A stretch of 39,089 nt of DNA from Candidatus Magasanikbacteria bacterium RIFCSPHIGHO2_01_FULL_41_23 (GCA_001782805.1 MFPT01000004.1:1-39089), one strand, 5' to 3'; counted from the first letter of the stretch, positions 1 to 9,549 are shown. Numbers and translations are program-made. The notes: generated by a model not told the origin, from the letters alone.

Positions 1-57
1 CTTTGACATATATTGTGTCCATGGGTTAATTGAATAAGAGTTATTCTATTATTCCAT

Positions 58-363
58 TTACACAAAGTATTTTACAGACTCCTCGAACATGATGTCCGAG
101 TTGACCCAGTCGTAGTGGCCCGCTTCAATCATCTCCGCGAGCGTGCGATCCGAAACCGTCACGGAGTAACTGGCCGTTTCGACTGCGCCCGGCCGGGCGG
201 CAATGAGCAACTTAGCGATGTCTGTCGCCAGTTGCTTGTTTTTGAGAATCGCACGGACATCTTCGTCCGTGCCGCCCTGGGTGAGAACCGCATTCGCGAT
301 TGCTTTCGCAATCTCGTGCCAACTCCCCTCCCAACTGAGAAGATCACTCTTTGGACGAGCCAT
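58..363 (-). CDS. Hypothetical small protein (MARPKSDLLSWEGS...), GC-rich relative to surroundings
   Basis: ORF track; AAGGAG SD about 8 nt upstream of ATG at 363; sigma70-like promoter on minus strand (TTGACA 487-482, 18-nt spacer, TATAAA 463-458). Confidence 0.7.
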   Translation of the reverse strand: MARPKSDLLSWEGSWHEIAKAIANAVLTQGGTDEDVRAILKNKQLATDIAKLLIAARPGAVETASYSVTVSDRTLAEMIEAGHYDWVNSDIMFEESVKYFV

Positions 364-521
364 TGAGTTTTCTCCTTTCACACTAGTAGCTTACCGCTTG
401 TTCAGACACCATGCCCAAACCTACGGCTTACCAGTTAAAGGAACACATTGGCCGATCTTTATACCATGAAATAACCTTAAATGTCAAATAGGCTTGACAA
501 CCCGCTCCTTAAAATTTGCCT

Positions 522-550
522 TTGACAACTGACTTTTTTCTCGATATTCT
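522..550 (+). promoter_or_regulatory. Predicted sigma70 promoter (TTGACA-17-TATTCT) for the NYN-domain gene
   Basis: TTGACA 522-527, 17-nt spacer, TATTCT 545-550. Confidence 0.5.
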
Positions 551-649
551 TATACATAAGGAAGGGCACAATTGAGAAAATTATATTTTATTTTCAGTCC
601 CCTGAGCTAAGTCGAAGGGGATTTTTATTTTTTAATATTTTGTTACGCT

Positions 650-1147
650 ATGATACAAGGAGGAAATAATTTTGCGTTTATTGACAGTCAAAATTTAAAT
701 AAGACCATAGAAAATCAAGGTTGGATCTTGGACTATGAACGGTTTTTTGTATATTTGAAAGAAAAATATCAAGTAAAGAAAGCTTTTCTCTTTTTTGGAT
801 ATATTCCAAAATATGAAAGTTTGTATAATTATCTCAGACAATGTGGGTATATTTTAATTTTTAAACCAGTTTTACCGTACTCCCACACACCCATTAAAGG
901 AAACATTGATGCGGAATTAGTGTTGCACACAATGATTGTTTATGACAAATTTGATCAGGCTGTTATTGTAACTGGAGATGGTGACTTTTATTGTTTGGTA
1001 GATTATTTGCAACACAAAAATAAATTATTACGCTTGTTGATCCCAGACGCACATCGTTATTCTGGATTATTAAAAATATTCTCTGAAAAAATTGATTTTA
1101 TGAATAGAATGAGACAAGCACTCGAATACAAAAAAGCCCACAAATAG
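650..1147 (+). CDS. NYN domain (LabA/DUF88-like) protein, putative RNase
   Basis: Translation FAFIDSQNLN...GNIDAELVLHTM...AVIVTGDGDFYCLVDYL matches the acidic NYN/PIN-like motifs. Confidence 0.85.
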   Translation: MIQGGNNFAFIDSQNLNKTIENQGWILDYERFFVYLKEKYQVKKAFLFFGYIPKYESLYNYLRQCGYILIFKPVLPYSHTPIKGNIDAELVLHTMIVYDKFDQAVIVTGDGDFYCLVDYLQHKNKLLRLLIPDAHRYSGLLKIFSEKIDFMNRMRQALEYKKAHK

Positions 1148-1158
1148 TGGGCTTTTTT
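1130..1158. terminator. Rho-independent (bidirectional) terminator
   Basis: AAAAAAGCCCAC AAATA GTGGGCTTTTTT overlapping the NYN stop codon. Confidence 0.85.
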
Positions 1159-1275
1159 GTAAGAGTCAATTACATATAGACGGAACCATATGAACCTACT
1201 CTCGTAGTAAATGTAACTAAGTTCAGTTTATCACAGCCAAAAACAGCTGTCAATAAAAAATGTGAAATTAAAAAT

Positions 1276-2646
1276 TTAACTGGCTAATATCTTAACAATA
1301 GTCTGGCGAATTTTATTTTGATCAACAATTTCCTGAATACCTGATTCCATATTGCGCACCAACACTGTCCCATCCTGGACTTCCTTTTGACCAAGAATTA
1401 ACGTGTGAGTCGCATTATATTTATTGGCCAATTCCAATTGCGCTTTGAGCGATGACTTGGCCAAATTATGGCGAACGACAATGCCATTTTGCCGTAATTC
1501 TTCAATTGTTTTCAATACTCGTCGTCGCGCCTGTTCACCCAAATGAGCAAAAAATATTATTGGCTTGCTGGATATTTTTTGCGGTTCAAGGTTAGGCAAA
1601 GCCTGCACTGCGTGCATCACTCGCTCCATACCAATCGCAAAACCGGAGGCTGGTGTTGGTTGTCCGCCCAATTGTTCAATCAATAAATCATATCGTCCAC
1701 CACCACCAAGCGCGCTCTGGGCGGTTTCATTGTGTTTATCTTCAAATAATTCAAATACCGTATGCGTATAATAATCCAATCCGCGCACCAAAGTTGGCGT
1801 CAGAACATAGGGAATGGCCAGCTCATCCAAATATTCCAGCACACTCATAAAAAATGTTTTGGAAGTTTCCGATAACCAATCAACGATTTGCGGTGCTTCG
1901 GCCACAACTGCCGAGCATCCATCCACTTTACAATCCAAAACGCGCAACGGATTTTTTAATAAACGTTTTTTGCAATCATCGCACAAATAACCGCGTTTGC
2001 CACGCAAAAATCCGGTTAACTCAACCAAATAATTGGCACGATCGGTTGGAGTTCCCAGAGAATTGATACGCACCGTAACAGTCAAACCCAAATCACGCAA
2101 ATAATTATAGGCGACCGCGATTAATTCAGCGTCAATAACCGGAGCGGATTCACCAATGGTTTCACAATCAAACTGATGAAATTCGCGATAACGACCGGCT
2201 TGCGGACGATCGTAGCGAAACAGTGGTCCAATATTCCACAACTTAACCGGCTGAGACAAAGTTTGCATGCCTTGCATAATATAACTGCGCGCCACACTCG
2301 CAGTCATTTCCGGACGAAGACAAATTTTACCGCCATCACGATCTTCAAAAGCGTACATTTCTTTGTCAATCACATCAGTTCCTCGTCCAAGCGAACGAAC
2401 AAATAATGAAGTTGCTTCAACGACAGGTGTTTCAAAATAATGAAAATCATACGCCGTGGCAATATCAATCGCAGTTTGCGTCATGCGCAACCACAAATCA
2501 CCTTGTGGCGGTATAATATCCTTCATACCTCGCACCAAATTCAACGCCACAGCCGGCTTGACCGGCAAAACAGGTTTGCTCACTGATTTGGTTTTAGCCA
2601 GCGTAACTTTGACCGATTTCTTTTTTGCTTCTTTTTTGATTAACAT
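1276..2646 (-). CDS. hisS: Histidyl-tRNA synthetase
   Basis: Class II motifs: RGMKDIIPPQGDLW, RPEMTASVAR, FRYDRPQAGRYREFHQFDCE, GLDYYTHTVFE, GGGGRYDLL. Confidence 0.95.
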   Translation of the reverse strand: MLIKKEAKKKSVKVTLAKTKSVSKPVLPVKPAVALNLVRGMKDIIPPQGDLWLRMTQTAIDIATAYDFHYFETPVVEATSLFVRSLGRGTDVIDKEMYAFEDRDGGKICLRPEMTASVARSYIMQGMQTLSQPVKLWNIGPLFRYDRPQAGRYREFHQFDCETIGESAPVIDAELIAVAYNYLRDLGLTVTVRINSLGTPTDRANYLVELTGFLRGKRGYLCDDCKKRLLKNPLRVLDCKVDGCSAVVAEAPQIVDWLSETSKTFFMSVLEYLDELAIPYVLTPTLVRGLDYYTHTVFELFEDKHNETAQSALGGGGRYDLLIEQLGGQPTPASGFAIGMERVMHAVQALPNLEPQKISSKPIIFFAHLGEQARRRVLKTIEELRQNGIVVRHNLAKSSLKAQLELANKYNATHTLILGQKEVQDGTVLVRNMESGIQEIVDQNKIRQTIVKILAS

Positions 2647-2662
2647 AGTGAACAACAATTAA

Positions 2663-3277
2663 TTACAAATTATAACTGGGTCGAGAAAAAGTACTGACAC
2701 GAGAAAATGGCCAGCCACGCACCCATACTCGGCCAACAACATCATCACGATCAATTGCCCCAAATCGCCGTGAATCAAAACTGGCATCACGATTATCTCC
2801 CATCACAAAAAATTGATCATTGCCCAATGTGATAGTCACTGATCCGGGCGTGGCTTCGGTCAAATATCCTTCGGGCAAAACCATTCCTTGCGGATGAGCT
2901 TCATTATATATCACAACTTTATTTCCATCGACCTTAATTCGTTCGCCGGGCAAACCAATTATGCGTTTTAAATAATAATCATCGGATGGGCGATAATGAA
3001 GCACAATCACATCCCCACGACTAGGCTCGTGAAAACGATACGAAAGTTCATCAATAATCAAATAATCACGTTCTTCAAAAGTCGGTTCCATTGACTGTCC
3101 TTTGACATAGAACGGCTTAAACAAAAAATAACGAACAAAACCAATCGTAATGCCGGCCAAAACCGCGATTTTTATAAATTCCAAAAGCAAAATTCCCAAT
3201 TTTCCAATAAATCCGGGTTCATGGATTTGAGGCGGCTCTTCATTGATCGTATCCAAAATTGGTGATTGGTCTATCAT
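2663..3277 (-). CDS. lepB: Signal peptidase I
   Basis: KGQSMEPTF catalytic Ser motif, RGDVIVLHYRP, YLKRIIGLPGE, FVMGDNRDASFDSRRFG. Confidence 0.95.
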   Translation of the reverse strand: MIDQSPILDTINEEPPQIHEPGFIGKLGILLLEFIKIAVLAGITIGFVRYFLFKPFYVKGQSMEPTFEERDYLIIDELSYRFHEPSRGDVIVLHYRPSDDYYLKRIIGLPGERIKVDGNKVVIYNEAHPQGMVLPEGYLTEATPGSVTITLGNDQFFVMGDNRDASFDSRRFGAIDRDDVVGRVWVRGWPFSRVSTFSRPSYNL

Positions 3278-3363
3278 AAAATAAGAAAAAATAGTACCAG
3301 CTCACTATACTGGTCTTTGCAGGAAAAAGCAAGAGCTGTGATACAATACAATCATTATAATTT

Positions 3364-4482
3364 ATGGATATCACCAAGCTATACCAAACTCAGGTTTCCC
3401 TCACTGAATGGCTGGAAAAAATTGGCCATCCCGATACCGCCGCGATGAGAATTGAAGACAATAACAAGCGCGAACGACTCAAAATAATTAAACAGATAAT
3501 TGATCTGCCATTTGATGAGCCCACGCAATTTTCCGCGCGCGAAGTGGCGGATCAGAGTCCCGGATTTCAAGAATTTTTAAAAATGCGCGGACATGAACTC
3601 TGTGCTCTGCGCTTGATTCCGCTTAAATCTGATTTGCCGAAATTGCGCATGCGCGGCCAATCTGTTCGTGATGTTTTGGTTTGGTTTGCCGAGCAAAAAA
3701 TTGATCCGAATAATTACAAAGCGGATTTTGTGCCGCATACGGATGAAAATAAATGGTCAACAATTTTTGTGGTTAATGAGAATGGTATTTTTGGGGAAAT
3801 TATTCGAGGCGGACATCATCAGCTGACTCAAGGATTTTATACTGACCATCAACCAGTCGCGTTTTCATTTGATTGGAATGAATGGCACTGTGATACTGAT
3901 GACTCTGATAACAGGGAAGCACTTGAACATCTGCGCGCGATTACTGATTATTTAAAAGTGACTGAAAAAGCCAAGCAAAAATTATTGGACGAAAAATTAA
4001 ACGCTGAATTTGCCCATGATTATTTGCTCGGTTATTTTGAAACGGTTACGACTGATGAATTCGGCATTTGGTTTATTGATTACAATCGTATTTTGGGAAA
4101 AATGTATGATGATTTTTCTGTGGCGCAGTCTACACAAACCACAACCAAGATCATATCCCAGCAAACCATTTCCGGCCAAATTGGTAATCCCGGAATAGTG
4201 CGAGGAAAAGTACGAATTGTGGAATTGGAAAACATTGCGACTACTGATTTTAAGGAAAATGAAATTTTGGTTTGCGACATGACTACGCCGGAATACATTT
4301 CTTTAATGCAAAAATCCGCCGGAGTAATCACTAACCGTGGCGGAATTTTGTCGCACGCGGCGATTGTTTGCCGCGAACTGAAAAAACCATGTTTGGTCGG
4401 GACGAAAAATGCTACTGCAATTTTGAAAACCGGGGATGAAATTGAATTGGATGCGAATAAAAATATAATCAAAAACTCATAA
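3364..4482 (+). CDS. Protein with C-terminal PEP-utilising-enzyme mobile (phosphohistidine) domain
   Basis: GNPGIVRGKVRIV...ILVCDMTTPEYISLMQKSAGVITNRGGILSHAAIVCRELKKPCLVGT; N-terminal two thirds not recognised. Confidence 0.8.
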   Translation: MDITKLYQTQVSLTEWLEKIGHPDTAAMRIEDNNKRERLKIIKQIIDLPFDEPTQFSAREVADQSPGFQEFLKMRGHELCALRLIPLKSDLPKLRMRGQSVRDVLVWFAEQKIDPNNYKADFVPHTDENKWSTIFVVNENGIFGEIIRGGHHQLTQGFYTDHQPVAFSFDWNEWHCDTDDSDNREALEHLRAITDYLKVTEKAKQKLLDEKLNAEFAHDYLLGYFETVTTDEFGIWFIDYNRILGKMYDDFSVAQSTQTTTKIISQQTISGQIGNPGIVRGKVRIVELENIATTDFKENEILVCDMTTPEYISLMQKSAGVITNRGGILSHAAIVCRELKKPCLVGTKNATAILKTGDEIELDANKNIIKNS

Positions 4483-4504
4483 AACCAACTGTACTGCCCT
4501 GATT

Positions 4505-4762
4505 CTATCCTACATGATCTCGGAATTCTTCTTCAGTACAGATGTTTGAAACAACCAATTTATCCATAAATGCTTTCACAATATATTTATTGACAGTATT
4601 GTGTTTGAAAGGAATTGGAAACGGTCGATCCCAAAAATTATACTTAACTATAATCTGGTGCTTACCACCGGCTTTGATCGTCATATGAGGTTTCTGACTC
4701 AACCAATTAAGTAACTTCAGCAACTTTCTTCGTTTCACATCAGTAAATTCTCCCATACACAA
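4505..4762 (-). CDS. HicA-like mRNA interferase toxin (start TTG 4762 or ATG 4756)
   Basis: KLLKLLNWLSQKP...KAGGKHQIIV...IPFKHNTVNKYIVKAFMDKL resembles the HicA dsRBD-like fold; abuts the HicB-like ORF. Confidence 0.65.
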   Translation of the reverse strand: MCMGEFTDVKRRKLLKLLNWLSQKPHMTIKAGGKHQIIVKYNFWDRPFPIPFKHNTVNKYIVKAFMDKLVVSNICTEEEFRDHVG

Positions 4763-5146
4763 TTATGCAGTTGCCAACTCATTCTGCCAACTCATTTGAG
4801 ATTTTTTATACACCACGTTACCAAGTTGTTCAAATTGTTTTTGGGTAGGTTTAAACTTCCTTGATTCAAGAAGACTAAAATAAGATATAGGGATATTATA
4901 GACTGAAAATAACGCATCGTTCACCATATCAACAAACTCTTCGGCAGATTCTCCTTGAGTCATGAATTCATTACCATCGGCCATTATTTTTCCAACAATG
5001 AATTTGCCGTCTCGTGTCCATTCAACTTGAATCTCTTTCGGTAATTTATTAAAATAAGCAATAAAAGCTTCTTGGGAAAGGTGGCAATGTTTTTGTGCCT
5101 GAAAAAAATTGATAATTTTTTCCTTAGCAAGTTTTAATTGAAGCAT
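4763..5146 (-). CDS. HicB-like antitoxin
   Basis: VEWTRDGKFIVGKIMADGNEFMTQGESAEEFVDMVNDAL is HicB-like; stop codon immediately precedes the HicA-like ORF. Confidence 0.6.
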   Translation of the reverse strand: MLQLKLAKEKIINFFQAQKHCHLSQEAFIAYFNKLPKEIQVEWTRDGKFIVGKIMADGNEFMTQGESAEEFVDMVNDALFSVYNIPISYFSLLESRKFKPTQKQFEQLGNVVYKKSQMSWQNELATA

Positions 5147-5267
5147 AGATATAAATAACTACATAATTATATAAATGAAGTATACTAGAAATTCTAAATT
5201 TCTGCAAGAACTAAAAAAATCCTCCGACAATGGGAATTTTTTATTTTCCTTAATCTTTCCATCTGGG

Positions 5268-5341
5268 TGGGCGTGGATGGAGTCGAACCATCGACCTTTA
5301 CATTATCAGTGTAACGCTCTAACCAACTGAGCTACACGCCC
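5268..5341 (-). tRNA. tRNA-Ile(GAT)
   Basis: Cloverleaf: GGGCGTG/CACGCCC acceptor, anticodon arm TTACA-CTGATAA-TGTAA, T arm GATGG-TTCGACT-CCATC. Confidence 0.95.
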
Positions 5342-5355
5342 ATTAAAATATCCAC

Positions 5356-5432
5356 TGGTGGGTCTGGGCCGATTTGAACGGCCGGCCTTCGCGATGTCGA
5401 CGCGACGCTCTAACCAACTGAGCTACAAACCC
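5356..5432 (-). tRNA. tRNA-Val(GAC), CCA encoded; loop TCGACAT carries C at position 33
   Basis: Acceptor GGGTTTG/CAGACCC, anticodon arm TCGCG-TCGACAT-CGCGA, T arm GGCCG-TTCAAAT-CGGCC, 3' CCA. Confidence 0.9.
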
Positions 5433-5490
5433 CTAACCCGCCCTGATTTTTTTTCAGAGCGGGTCTTAAACTAAAATTCAGTGATAATAT

Positions 5491-5868
5491 TTATAAAACC
5501 AAATCATCAATCCCATCAATCGCACTCGTGTCAACATCGCCTGATGGAACTGATGAAGCAGGACTGGCAACCGAAGCATTATTTTCTGGACGCATAGAGC
5601 GCGGACCGCGACTGCCAATGGGCTCATTAATTTTCAAATTAACACTGGCGTTATTTTTGGCGCCAACAACGCGGAGTAACATGCGGATGGAACGAACGGT
5701 TTGACCTTGACGACCGATGACATAACCAATATCAGTCGGGGCAACATCAAGCGTAATAAGTACGCCGCGTTCGTCCACAGTTCTGGTTGATTTGACCGCG
5801 TCCGGATTGTTAACAATCGCTTTGACGACGAACTCTAAAAACTGTTGATCCTGGTGCATATCTGACAT
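5491..5868 (-). CDS. khpA: KhpA-like KH-domain RNA-binding protein
   Basis: FVVKAIVNNPDAV...DIGYVIGRQGQTVRSIRMLL (KH GxxG-type loop), downstream of rpsP. Confidence 0.85.
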   Translation of the reverse strand: MSDMHQDQQFLEFVVKAIVNNPDAVKSTRTVDERGVLITLDVAPTDIGYVIGRQGQTVRSIRMLLRVVGAKNNASVNLKINEPIGSRGPRSMRPENNASVASPASSVPSGDVDTSAIDGIDDLVL

Positions 5869-5946
5869 ATCGTTCTACTTAACTAAATGAGTAAAATGAA
5901 GCAAACGCATTCCAAAAGAATTGCTTTTGTTCACGGATTAGAATAC

Positions 5947-5982
5947 CAAAAAAAAATCCTCTCGTCAAGAAAGGATTTTTTA
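5947..5982 (-). terminator. Rho-independent terminator after rpsP
   Basis: Minus strand AAAATCCTTTCTTGACGAGAGGATTTTTTTTT. Confidence 0.75.
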
Positions 5983-5996
5983 CATATACGACTCAA

Positions 5997-6425
5997 TTAA
6001 GCTTGGACAATTTCTTTAACTTCAGAAATAACTTCGGCCACTGATTCAACTTCAACCGGTTCTGCTGATTTTGGTTCGGCTGTTTTTGTGGCAGTTGCTT
6101 CGGCTTTGGCTTTTTTATCGGCTTTGGCTTTGTTTAATTTTGCCGTCCGTTTTTTGGAAAAGAAAACTGAACGCTTTTTATCGCCCTTGACAATTCCCGC
6201 ATTAATCAACAAATTGTTTACGGTTGGTGACATTTGCGCGCCGACTGACAACCAATATTCAATGCGTTCTTTTTTTAAATTAATGACTTTGGTTTTTTGA
6301 ATCGGATCATACTGACCCAAAATTTCAATCTGGCCGGACTGGGTATCTTTATGTTTGGGAGAGACAATCAAACGATATGACGGTCGTTTGGTTTTTCCCA
6401 TTCTTTGCAAGCGTAGAACCAACAT
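5997..6425 (-). CDS. rpsP: 30S ribosomal protein S16
   Basis: MLVLRLQRMGKTKRPSYRLIVSPKHKDTQSGQIEILGQYDP. Confidence 0.97.
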   Translation of the reverse strand: MLVLRLQRMGKTKRPSYRLIVSPKHKDTQSGQIEILGQYDPIQKTKVINLKKERIEYWLSVGAQMSPTVNNLLINAGIVKGDKKRSVFFSKKRTAKLNKAKADKKAKAEATATKTAEPKSAEPVEVESVAEVISEVKEIVQA

Positions 6426-6510
6426 AGCACAAATGACTAAAATTCAATTAAAAGTTAACGAGAGTTTGTGACGGATAACGGGGGCAGTGTACCGAAGTAA
6501 TCTAGATATG

Positions 6511-9500
6511 TCAAGAGGTAGCCTGTAGTTTAACACTCAACAACTTGCTCACTCCATCCGCACCCATAGTAACGCCATATAGCACATCTGCCGCGTGCAT
6601 AGTGGCGCGATTGTGAGTAATGAGGATAAATTGGGATTGGGTGGCCAGTTCATGCAAAATAGTATTGAAACGAATCGTGTTCGCTTCGTCGAGCGCGGCT
6701 TCCACTTCATCCAAAAATACAAAGGGCGGCGGATTGGTGTGCAAAATTGCGGACACGAGCGCGATTGAAGTGAGTGTCCGCTCTCCTCCCGACAACGCGG
6801 CAATGTTTTTTATTTTTTTGCCAGGAGGAATTGCCACCACATCAATGCCCATGAGAATTTTAGTTTTTTTCTTAAACGGATTTTCTGATTCTATTTCTTC
6901 ATTTTTTGCGCCATCTGCATTTTCCATTTCCGAATTTTCCGCTTCTTCACCATATACTTCCACCAAATCCGCTTTGCCGCCATCAAATAAAAGCGCAAAA
7001 TACCGCGCGAATTCTTGGCGAATTTTACTGAACGCGGCGGAATGCTTCTTCTTCATCACTGAATCCAATTCCGTAATTAAAGTTTCAATGTCAGTCGTCG
7101 CTTTATTTAAATCAGACAATTGGCCGGATAAATTATCATAGCGTGTTTGGGTTTCTTCATATTCTTTTAACACTTCTTCATCAATGCCGCCAATCAAACT
7201 TAAACGATATTTTAATTTGGCAATTTCATTTTTTATTATTTCCCATTGTTCCGCTTCGTATATTTGACTCTGATTGGTTTGCCACAAAGCCGGCGACTGT
7301 TTTAATTCCGAGTAACCATCGCTCGCCAGATCTTCGCGCCGTGTTTCCAATTTAACCAATTCCATTTGTTCGGCATTTTTCTGAGCAGTCGTGTCATTCA
7401 AGCGCGATTGCGATTTTTGCATAATATCTTGCAACGCGAAGATGCGTTGCCGTTTTTCTTCTTCCACGCGATTGAGAGCACCCATTTGTTCCCGCACAGT
7501 CGTAATTTTTTTCTCCAAAGAAATTATTTTTTGCACAATCTGTTCACGTTCTTCGGTTAATTCAGCAGTAAAAACCGTATATTCTTTTTCATTCATAGTT
7601 GAAAGTGAACGTTCTGATTCCAAATTTGCCAATTCAACGGACAAAGCAGTTTGCGTGTCTTGCGCGAAGCGAAATTTTTCCACTAAAGTTCGCTCTAATA
7701 CTTGCGCTTCGCTCACACTTTTGTGCGTTTCGCGTTCATTCCTTTCCAACTCAGTTAATCTAGCTCGCGTTTCGGTTAACTCATGTTCAATATTATCCAT
7801 TGAAGCCGCGACGGTTGGCCGACCCAGAGTAAAGTGCAAACCGGAATTGGTCAAACGACGATATCCGCCTTTCATGGAACCATTCATTTCCAAAACATCG
7901 CCGGACAAAGTTACCATGCGTAAACGACCAATGCCCAAGTCGCGCGCCACGACAATGGAATCCACAATCAGAGTGGCCCCAAAAACAAAAGAAAAAATAT
8001 CCGCTAATTCCGATCCAAAATGAACCAAATTGACTGCCAAGCCATGAACTCCTTTGCGTTGCAGGTAATCGGACAAATCATGGGGAATCGGACGCGATCT
8101 AATTTTATTTAATGGTAAAAATGTGGCCACGCCCAGTTGGCGTTCTTTTAAAAAATTAATACAAGCTTCGGCCACGCCATCGTGCTCTACAACAATGGAG
8201 GATAATTGACTGCCGGCCGCCACTTCCAAAGCTAAACGAAATTTTTCTTCCACACTCGCCAGCTGAGCGACCAAGCCATGGACAACACCATTGAATTGAT
8301 GGCGCGCGCGCAAAATTTCTTCGGCCGAACGCAAACCGGAAAAAGAAACTTCATGATCAGCTTGACGCGCGTCAAACCAATGTTTTTCCAAACGACTGAC
8401 TTGAGCCAAAACTTCCGCTCGATCATGCATTATTTTTTCCACCAATAATTCCGTTCGTTGACGATCATCTCGCGCCACGACCAATGTATGCTCCAACCGA
8501 TTTGATTCGAGCGACAACTCGCTCGCTCGCGTTGTGAGCGTGGCAATTTTTTCTTCCAGCCAAGCCACGTTTTGTTTGCCGACTTTGGAATATTCCGTAT
8601 GTAAACGTCCGGTAATAATTGATTCTTGCCGCTCGATTTCAATTTTTTCTTTGGTTAAATTTTGGTATTCACGTTCCAACTCATTAAATTGTTCTTGGCG
8701 CGACGCGCTTTTGGCCAATATTGCCAATTCCGTTTGAATTCCCAGCAAATTTTTTTCCTGCGTCTGATATTCATTGTCCAAGGCGGTCATGGCCACCCGT
8801 CGCGTTTCAATATCCGCACTCAAATGTTCATACACGCTAGCATAATAATCAGTTAGCAGACGGACTAATTCAGCCTCAACTTCTTGCCGTTCGGTTAATT
8901 TTTTAGCCTGCCGCTTCAACGTTTTTAAATGCGGTTCAATTTCCGCGAGCAGTAGTTCCGCTTGCGTAATATTTTCTTTGGTGCGACACAATTTTAAATA
9001 ACTTTGATGTCGCTTAATTTGAAATTCTTTAATCCCAACTGCTTCGTCAAAAAAACTTTTTCGTTCGCTCGCGCTCTGCAATAAAAGTCGATCAATCATG
9101 CCCTGACCGATAACACCGTATGAACCATGTCCAAATTGCGCTTGCGCCAACAACAATTGCAGATCCAGCAAGCGCACTTGATTGCCATTAATGAGATATT
9201 CACTTTCACCACTCCGATATACGCGGCGAGTAATTATTAATTCTTCATATTCAATCGCGGCACGCTGATCATGATTATCCAGCACCATGGAAACACTGGC
9301 CACGCTCAAATGGCCACGATGTTCAGACCCGCTAAAAATAATATCTTCGCTGGTTTTGCCGCGCAATTGTTTTATGCTTTGTTCGCCCAAAACCCAGCGG
9401 ACGGCATCAGCGACATTGCTTTTGCCACTCCCATTTGGCCCCACAATCGCGGTAATGCTAAAATGACCGCTGGCAGGCGGATTAAATTCCAAAACCGTGG

Positions 9501-9549
9501 AATTCGCGAATGATTTAAAACCGGAGATTTCCAGCTTTTTCAAATACAT
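6511..9549 (-). CDS. smc: Chromosome segregation ATPase SMC
   Basis: MYLKKLEISGFKSFA, Walker A VGPNGSGKSNVADAVRWVLGEQ, hinge region, ALSGGERTLTSIAL, FVFLDEVEAALDEAN. Confidence 0.97.
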   Translation of the reverse strand: MYLKKLEISGFKSFANSTVLEFNPPASGHFSITAIVGPNGSGKSNVADAVRWVLGEQSIKQLRGKTSEDIIFSGSEHRGHLSVASVSMVLDNHDQRAAIEYEELIITRRVYRSGESEYLINGNQVRLLDLQLLLAQAQFGHGSYGVIGQGMIDRLLLQSASERKSFFDEAVGIKEFQIKRHQSYLKLCRTKENITQAELLLAEIEPHLKTLKRQAKKLTERQEVEAELVRLLTDYYASVYEHLSADIETRRVAMTALDNEYQTQEKNLLGIQTELAILAKSASRQEQFNELEREYQNLTKEKIEIERQESIITGRLHTEYSKVGKQNVAWLEEKIATLTTRASELSLESNRLEHTLVVARDDRQRTELLVEKIMHDRAEVLAQVSRLEKHWFDARQADHEVSFSGLRSAEEILRARHQFNGVVHGLVAQLASVEEKFRLALEVAAGSQLSSIVVEHDGVAEACINFLKERQLGVATFLPLNKIRSRPIPHDLSDYLQRKGVHGLAVNLVHFGSELADIFSFVFGATLIVDSIVVARDLGIGRLRMVTLSGDVLEMNGSMKGGYRRLTNSGLHFTLGRPTVAASMDNIEHELTETRARLTELERNERETHKSVSEAQVLERTLVEKFRFAQDTQTALSVELANLESERSLSTMNEKEYTVFTAELTEEREQIVQKIISLEKKITTVREQMGALNRVEEEKRQRIFALQDIMQKSQSRLNDTTAQKNAEQMELVKLETRREDLASDGYSELKQSPALWQTNQSQIYEAEQWEIIKNEIAKLKYRLSLIGGIDEEVLKEYEETQTRYDNLSGQLSDLNKATTDIETLITELDSVMKKKHSAAFSKIRQEFARYFALLFDGGKADLVEVYGEEAENSEMENADGAKNEEIESENPFKKKTKILMGIDVVAIPPGKKIKNIAALSGGERTLTSIALVSAILHTNPPPFVFLDEVEAALDEANTIRFNTILHELATQSQFILITHNRATMHAADVLYGVTMGADGVSKLLSVKLQATS

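Noticed and set aside
5434-5463. Terminator between khpA and tRNA-Val
   Set aside because: ACCCGC...GCGGGT forms a hairpin, but the T run lies in the loop rather than after the stem, so it is not a canonical terminator.
6620-8023. Several + strand ORFs antisense to smc
   Set aside because: smc is unambiguous on the minus strand. These translations are Ser/Phe-rich shadow ORFs.
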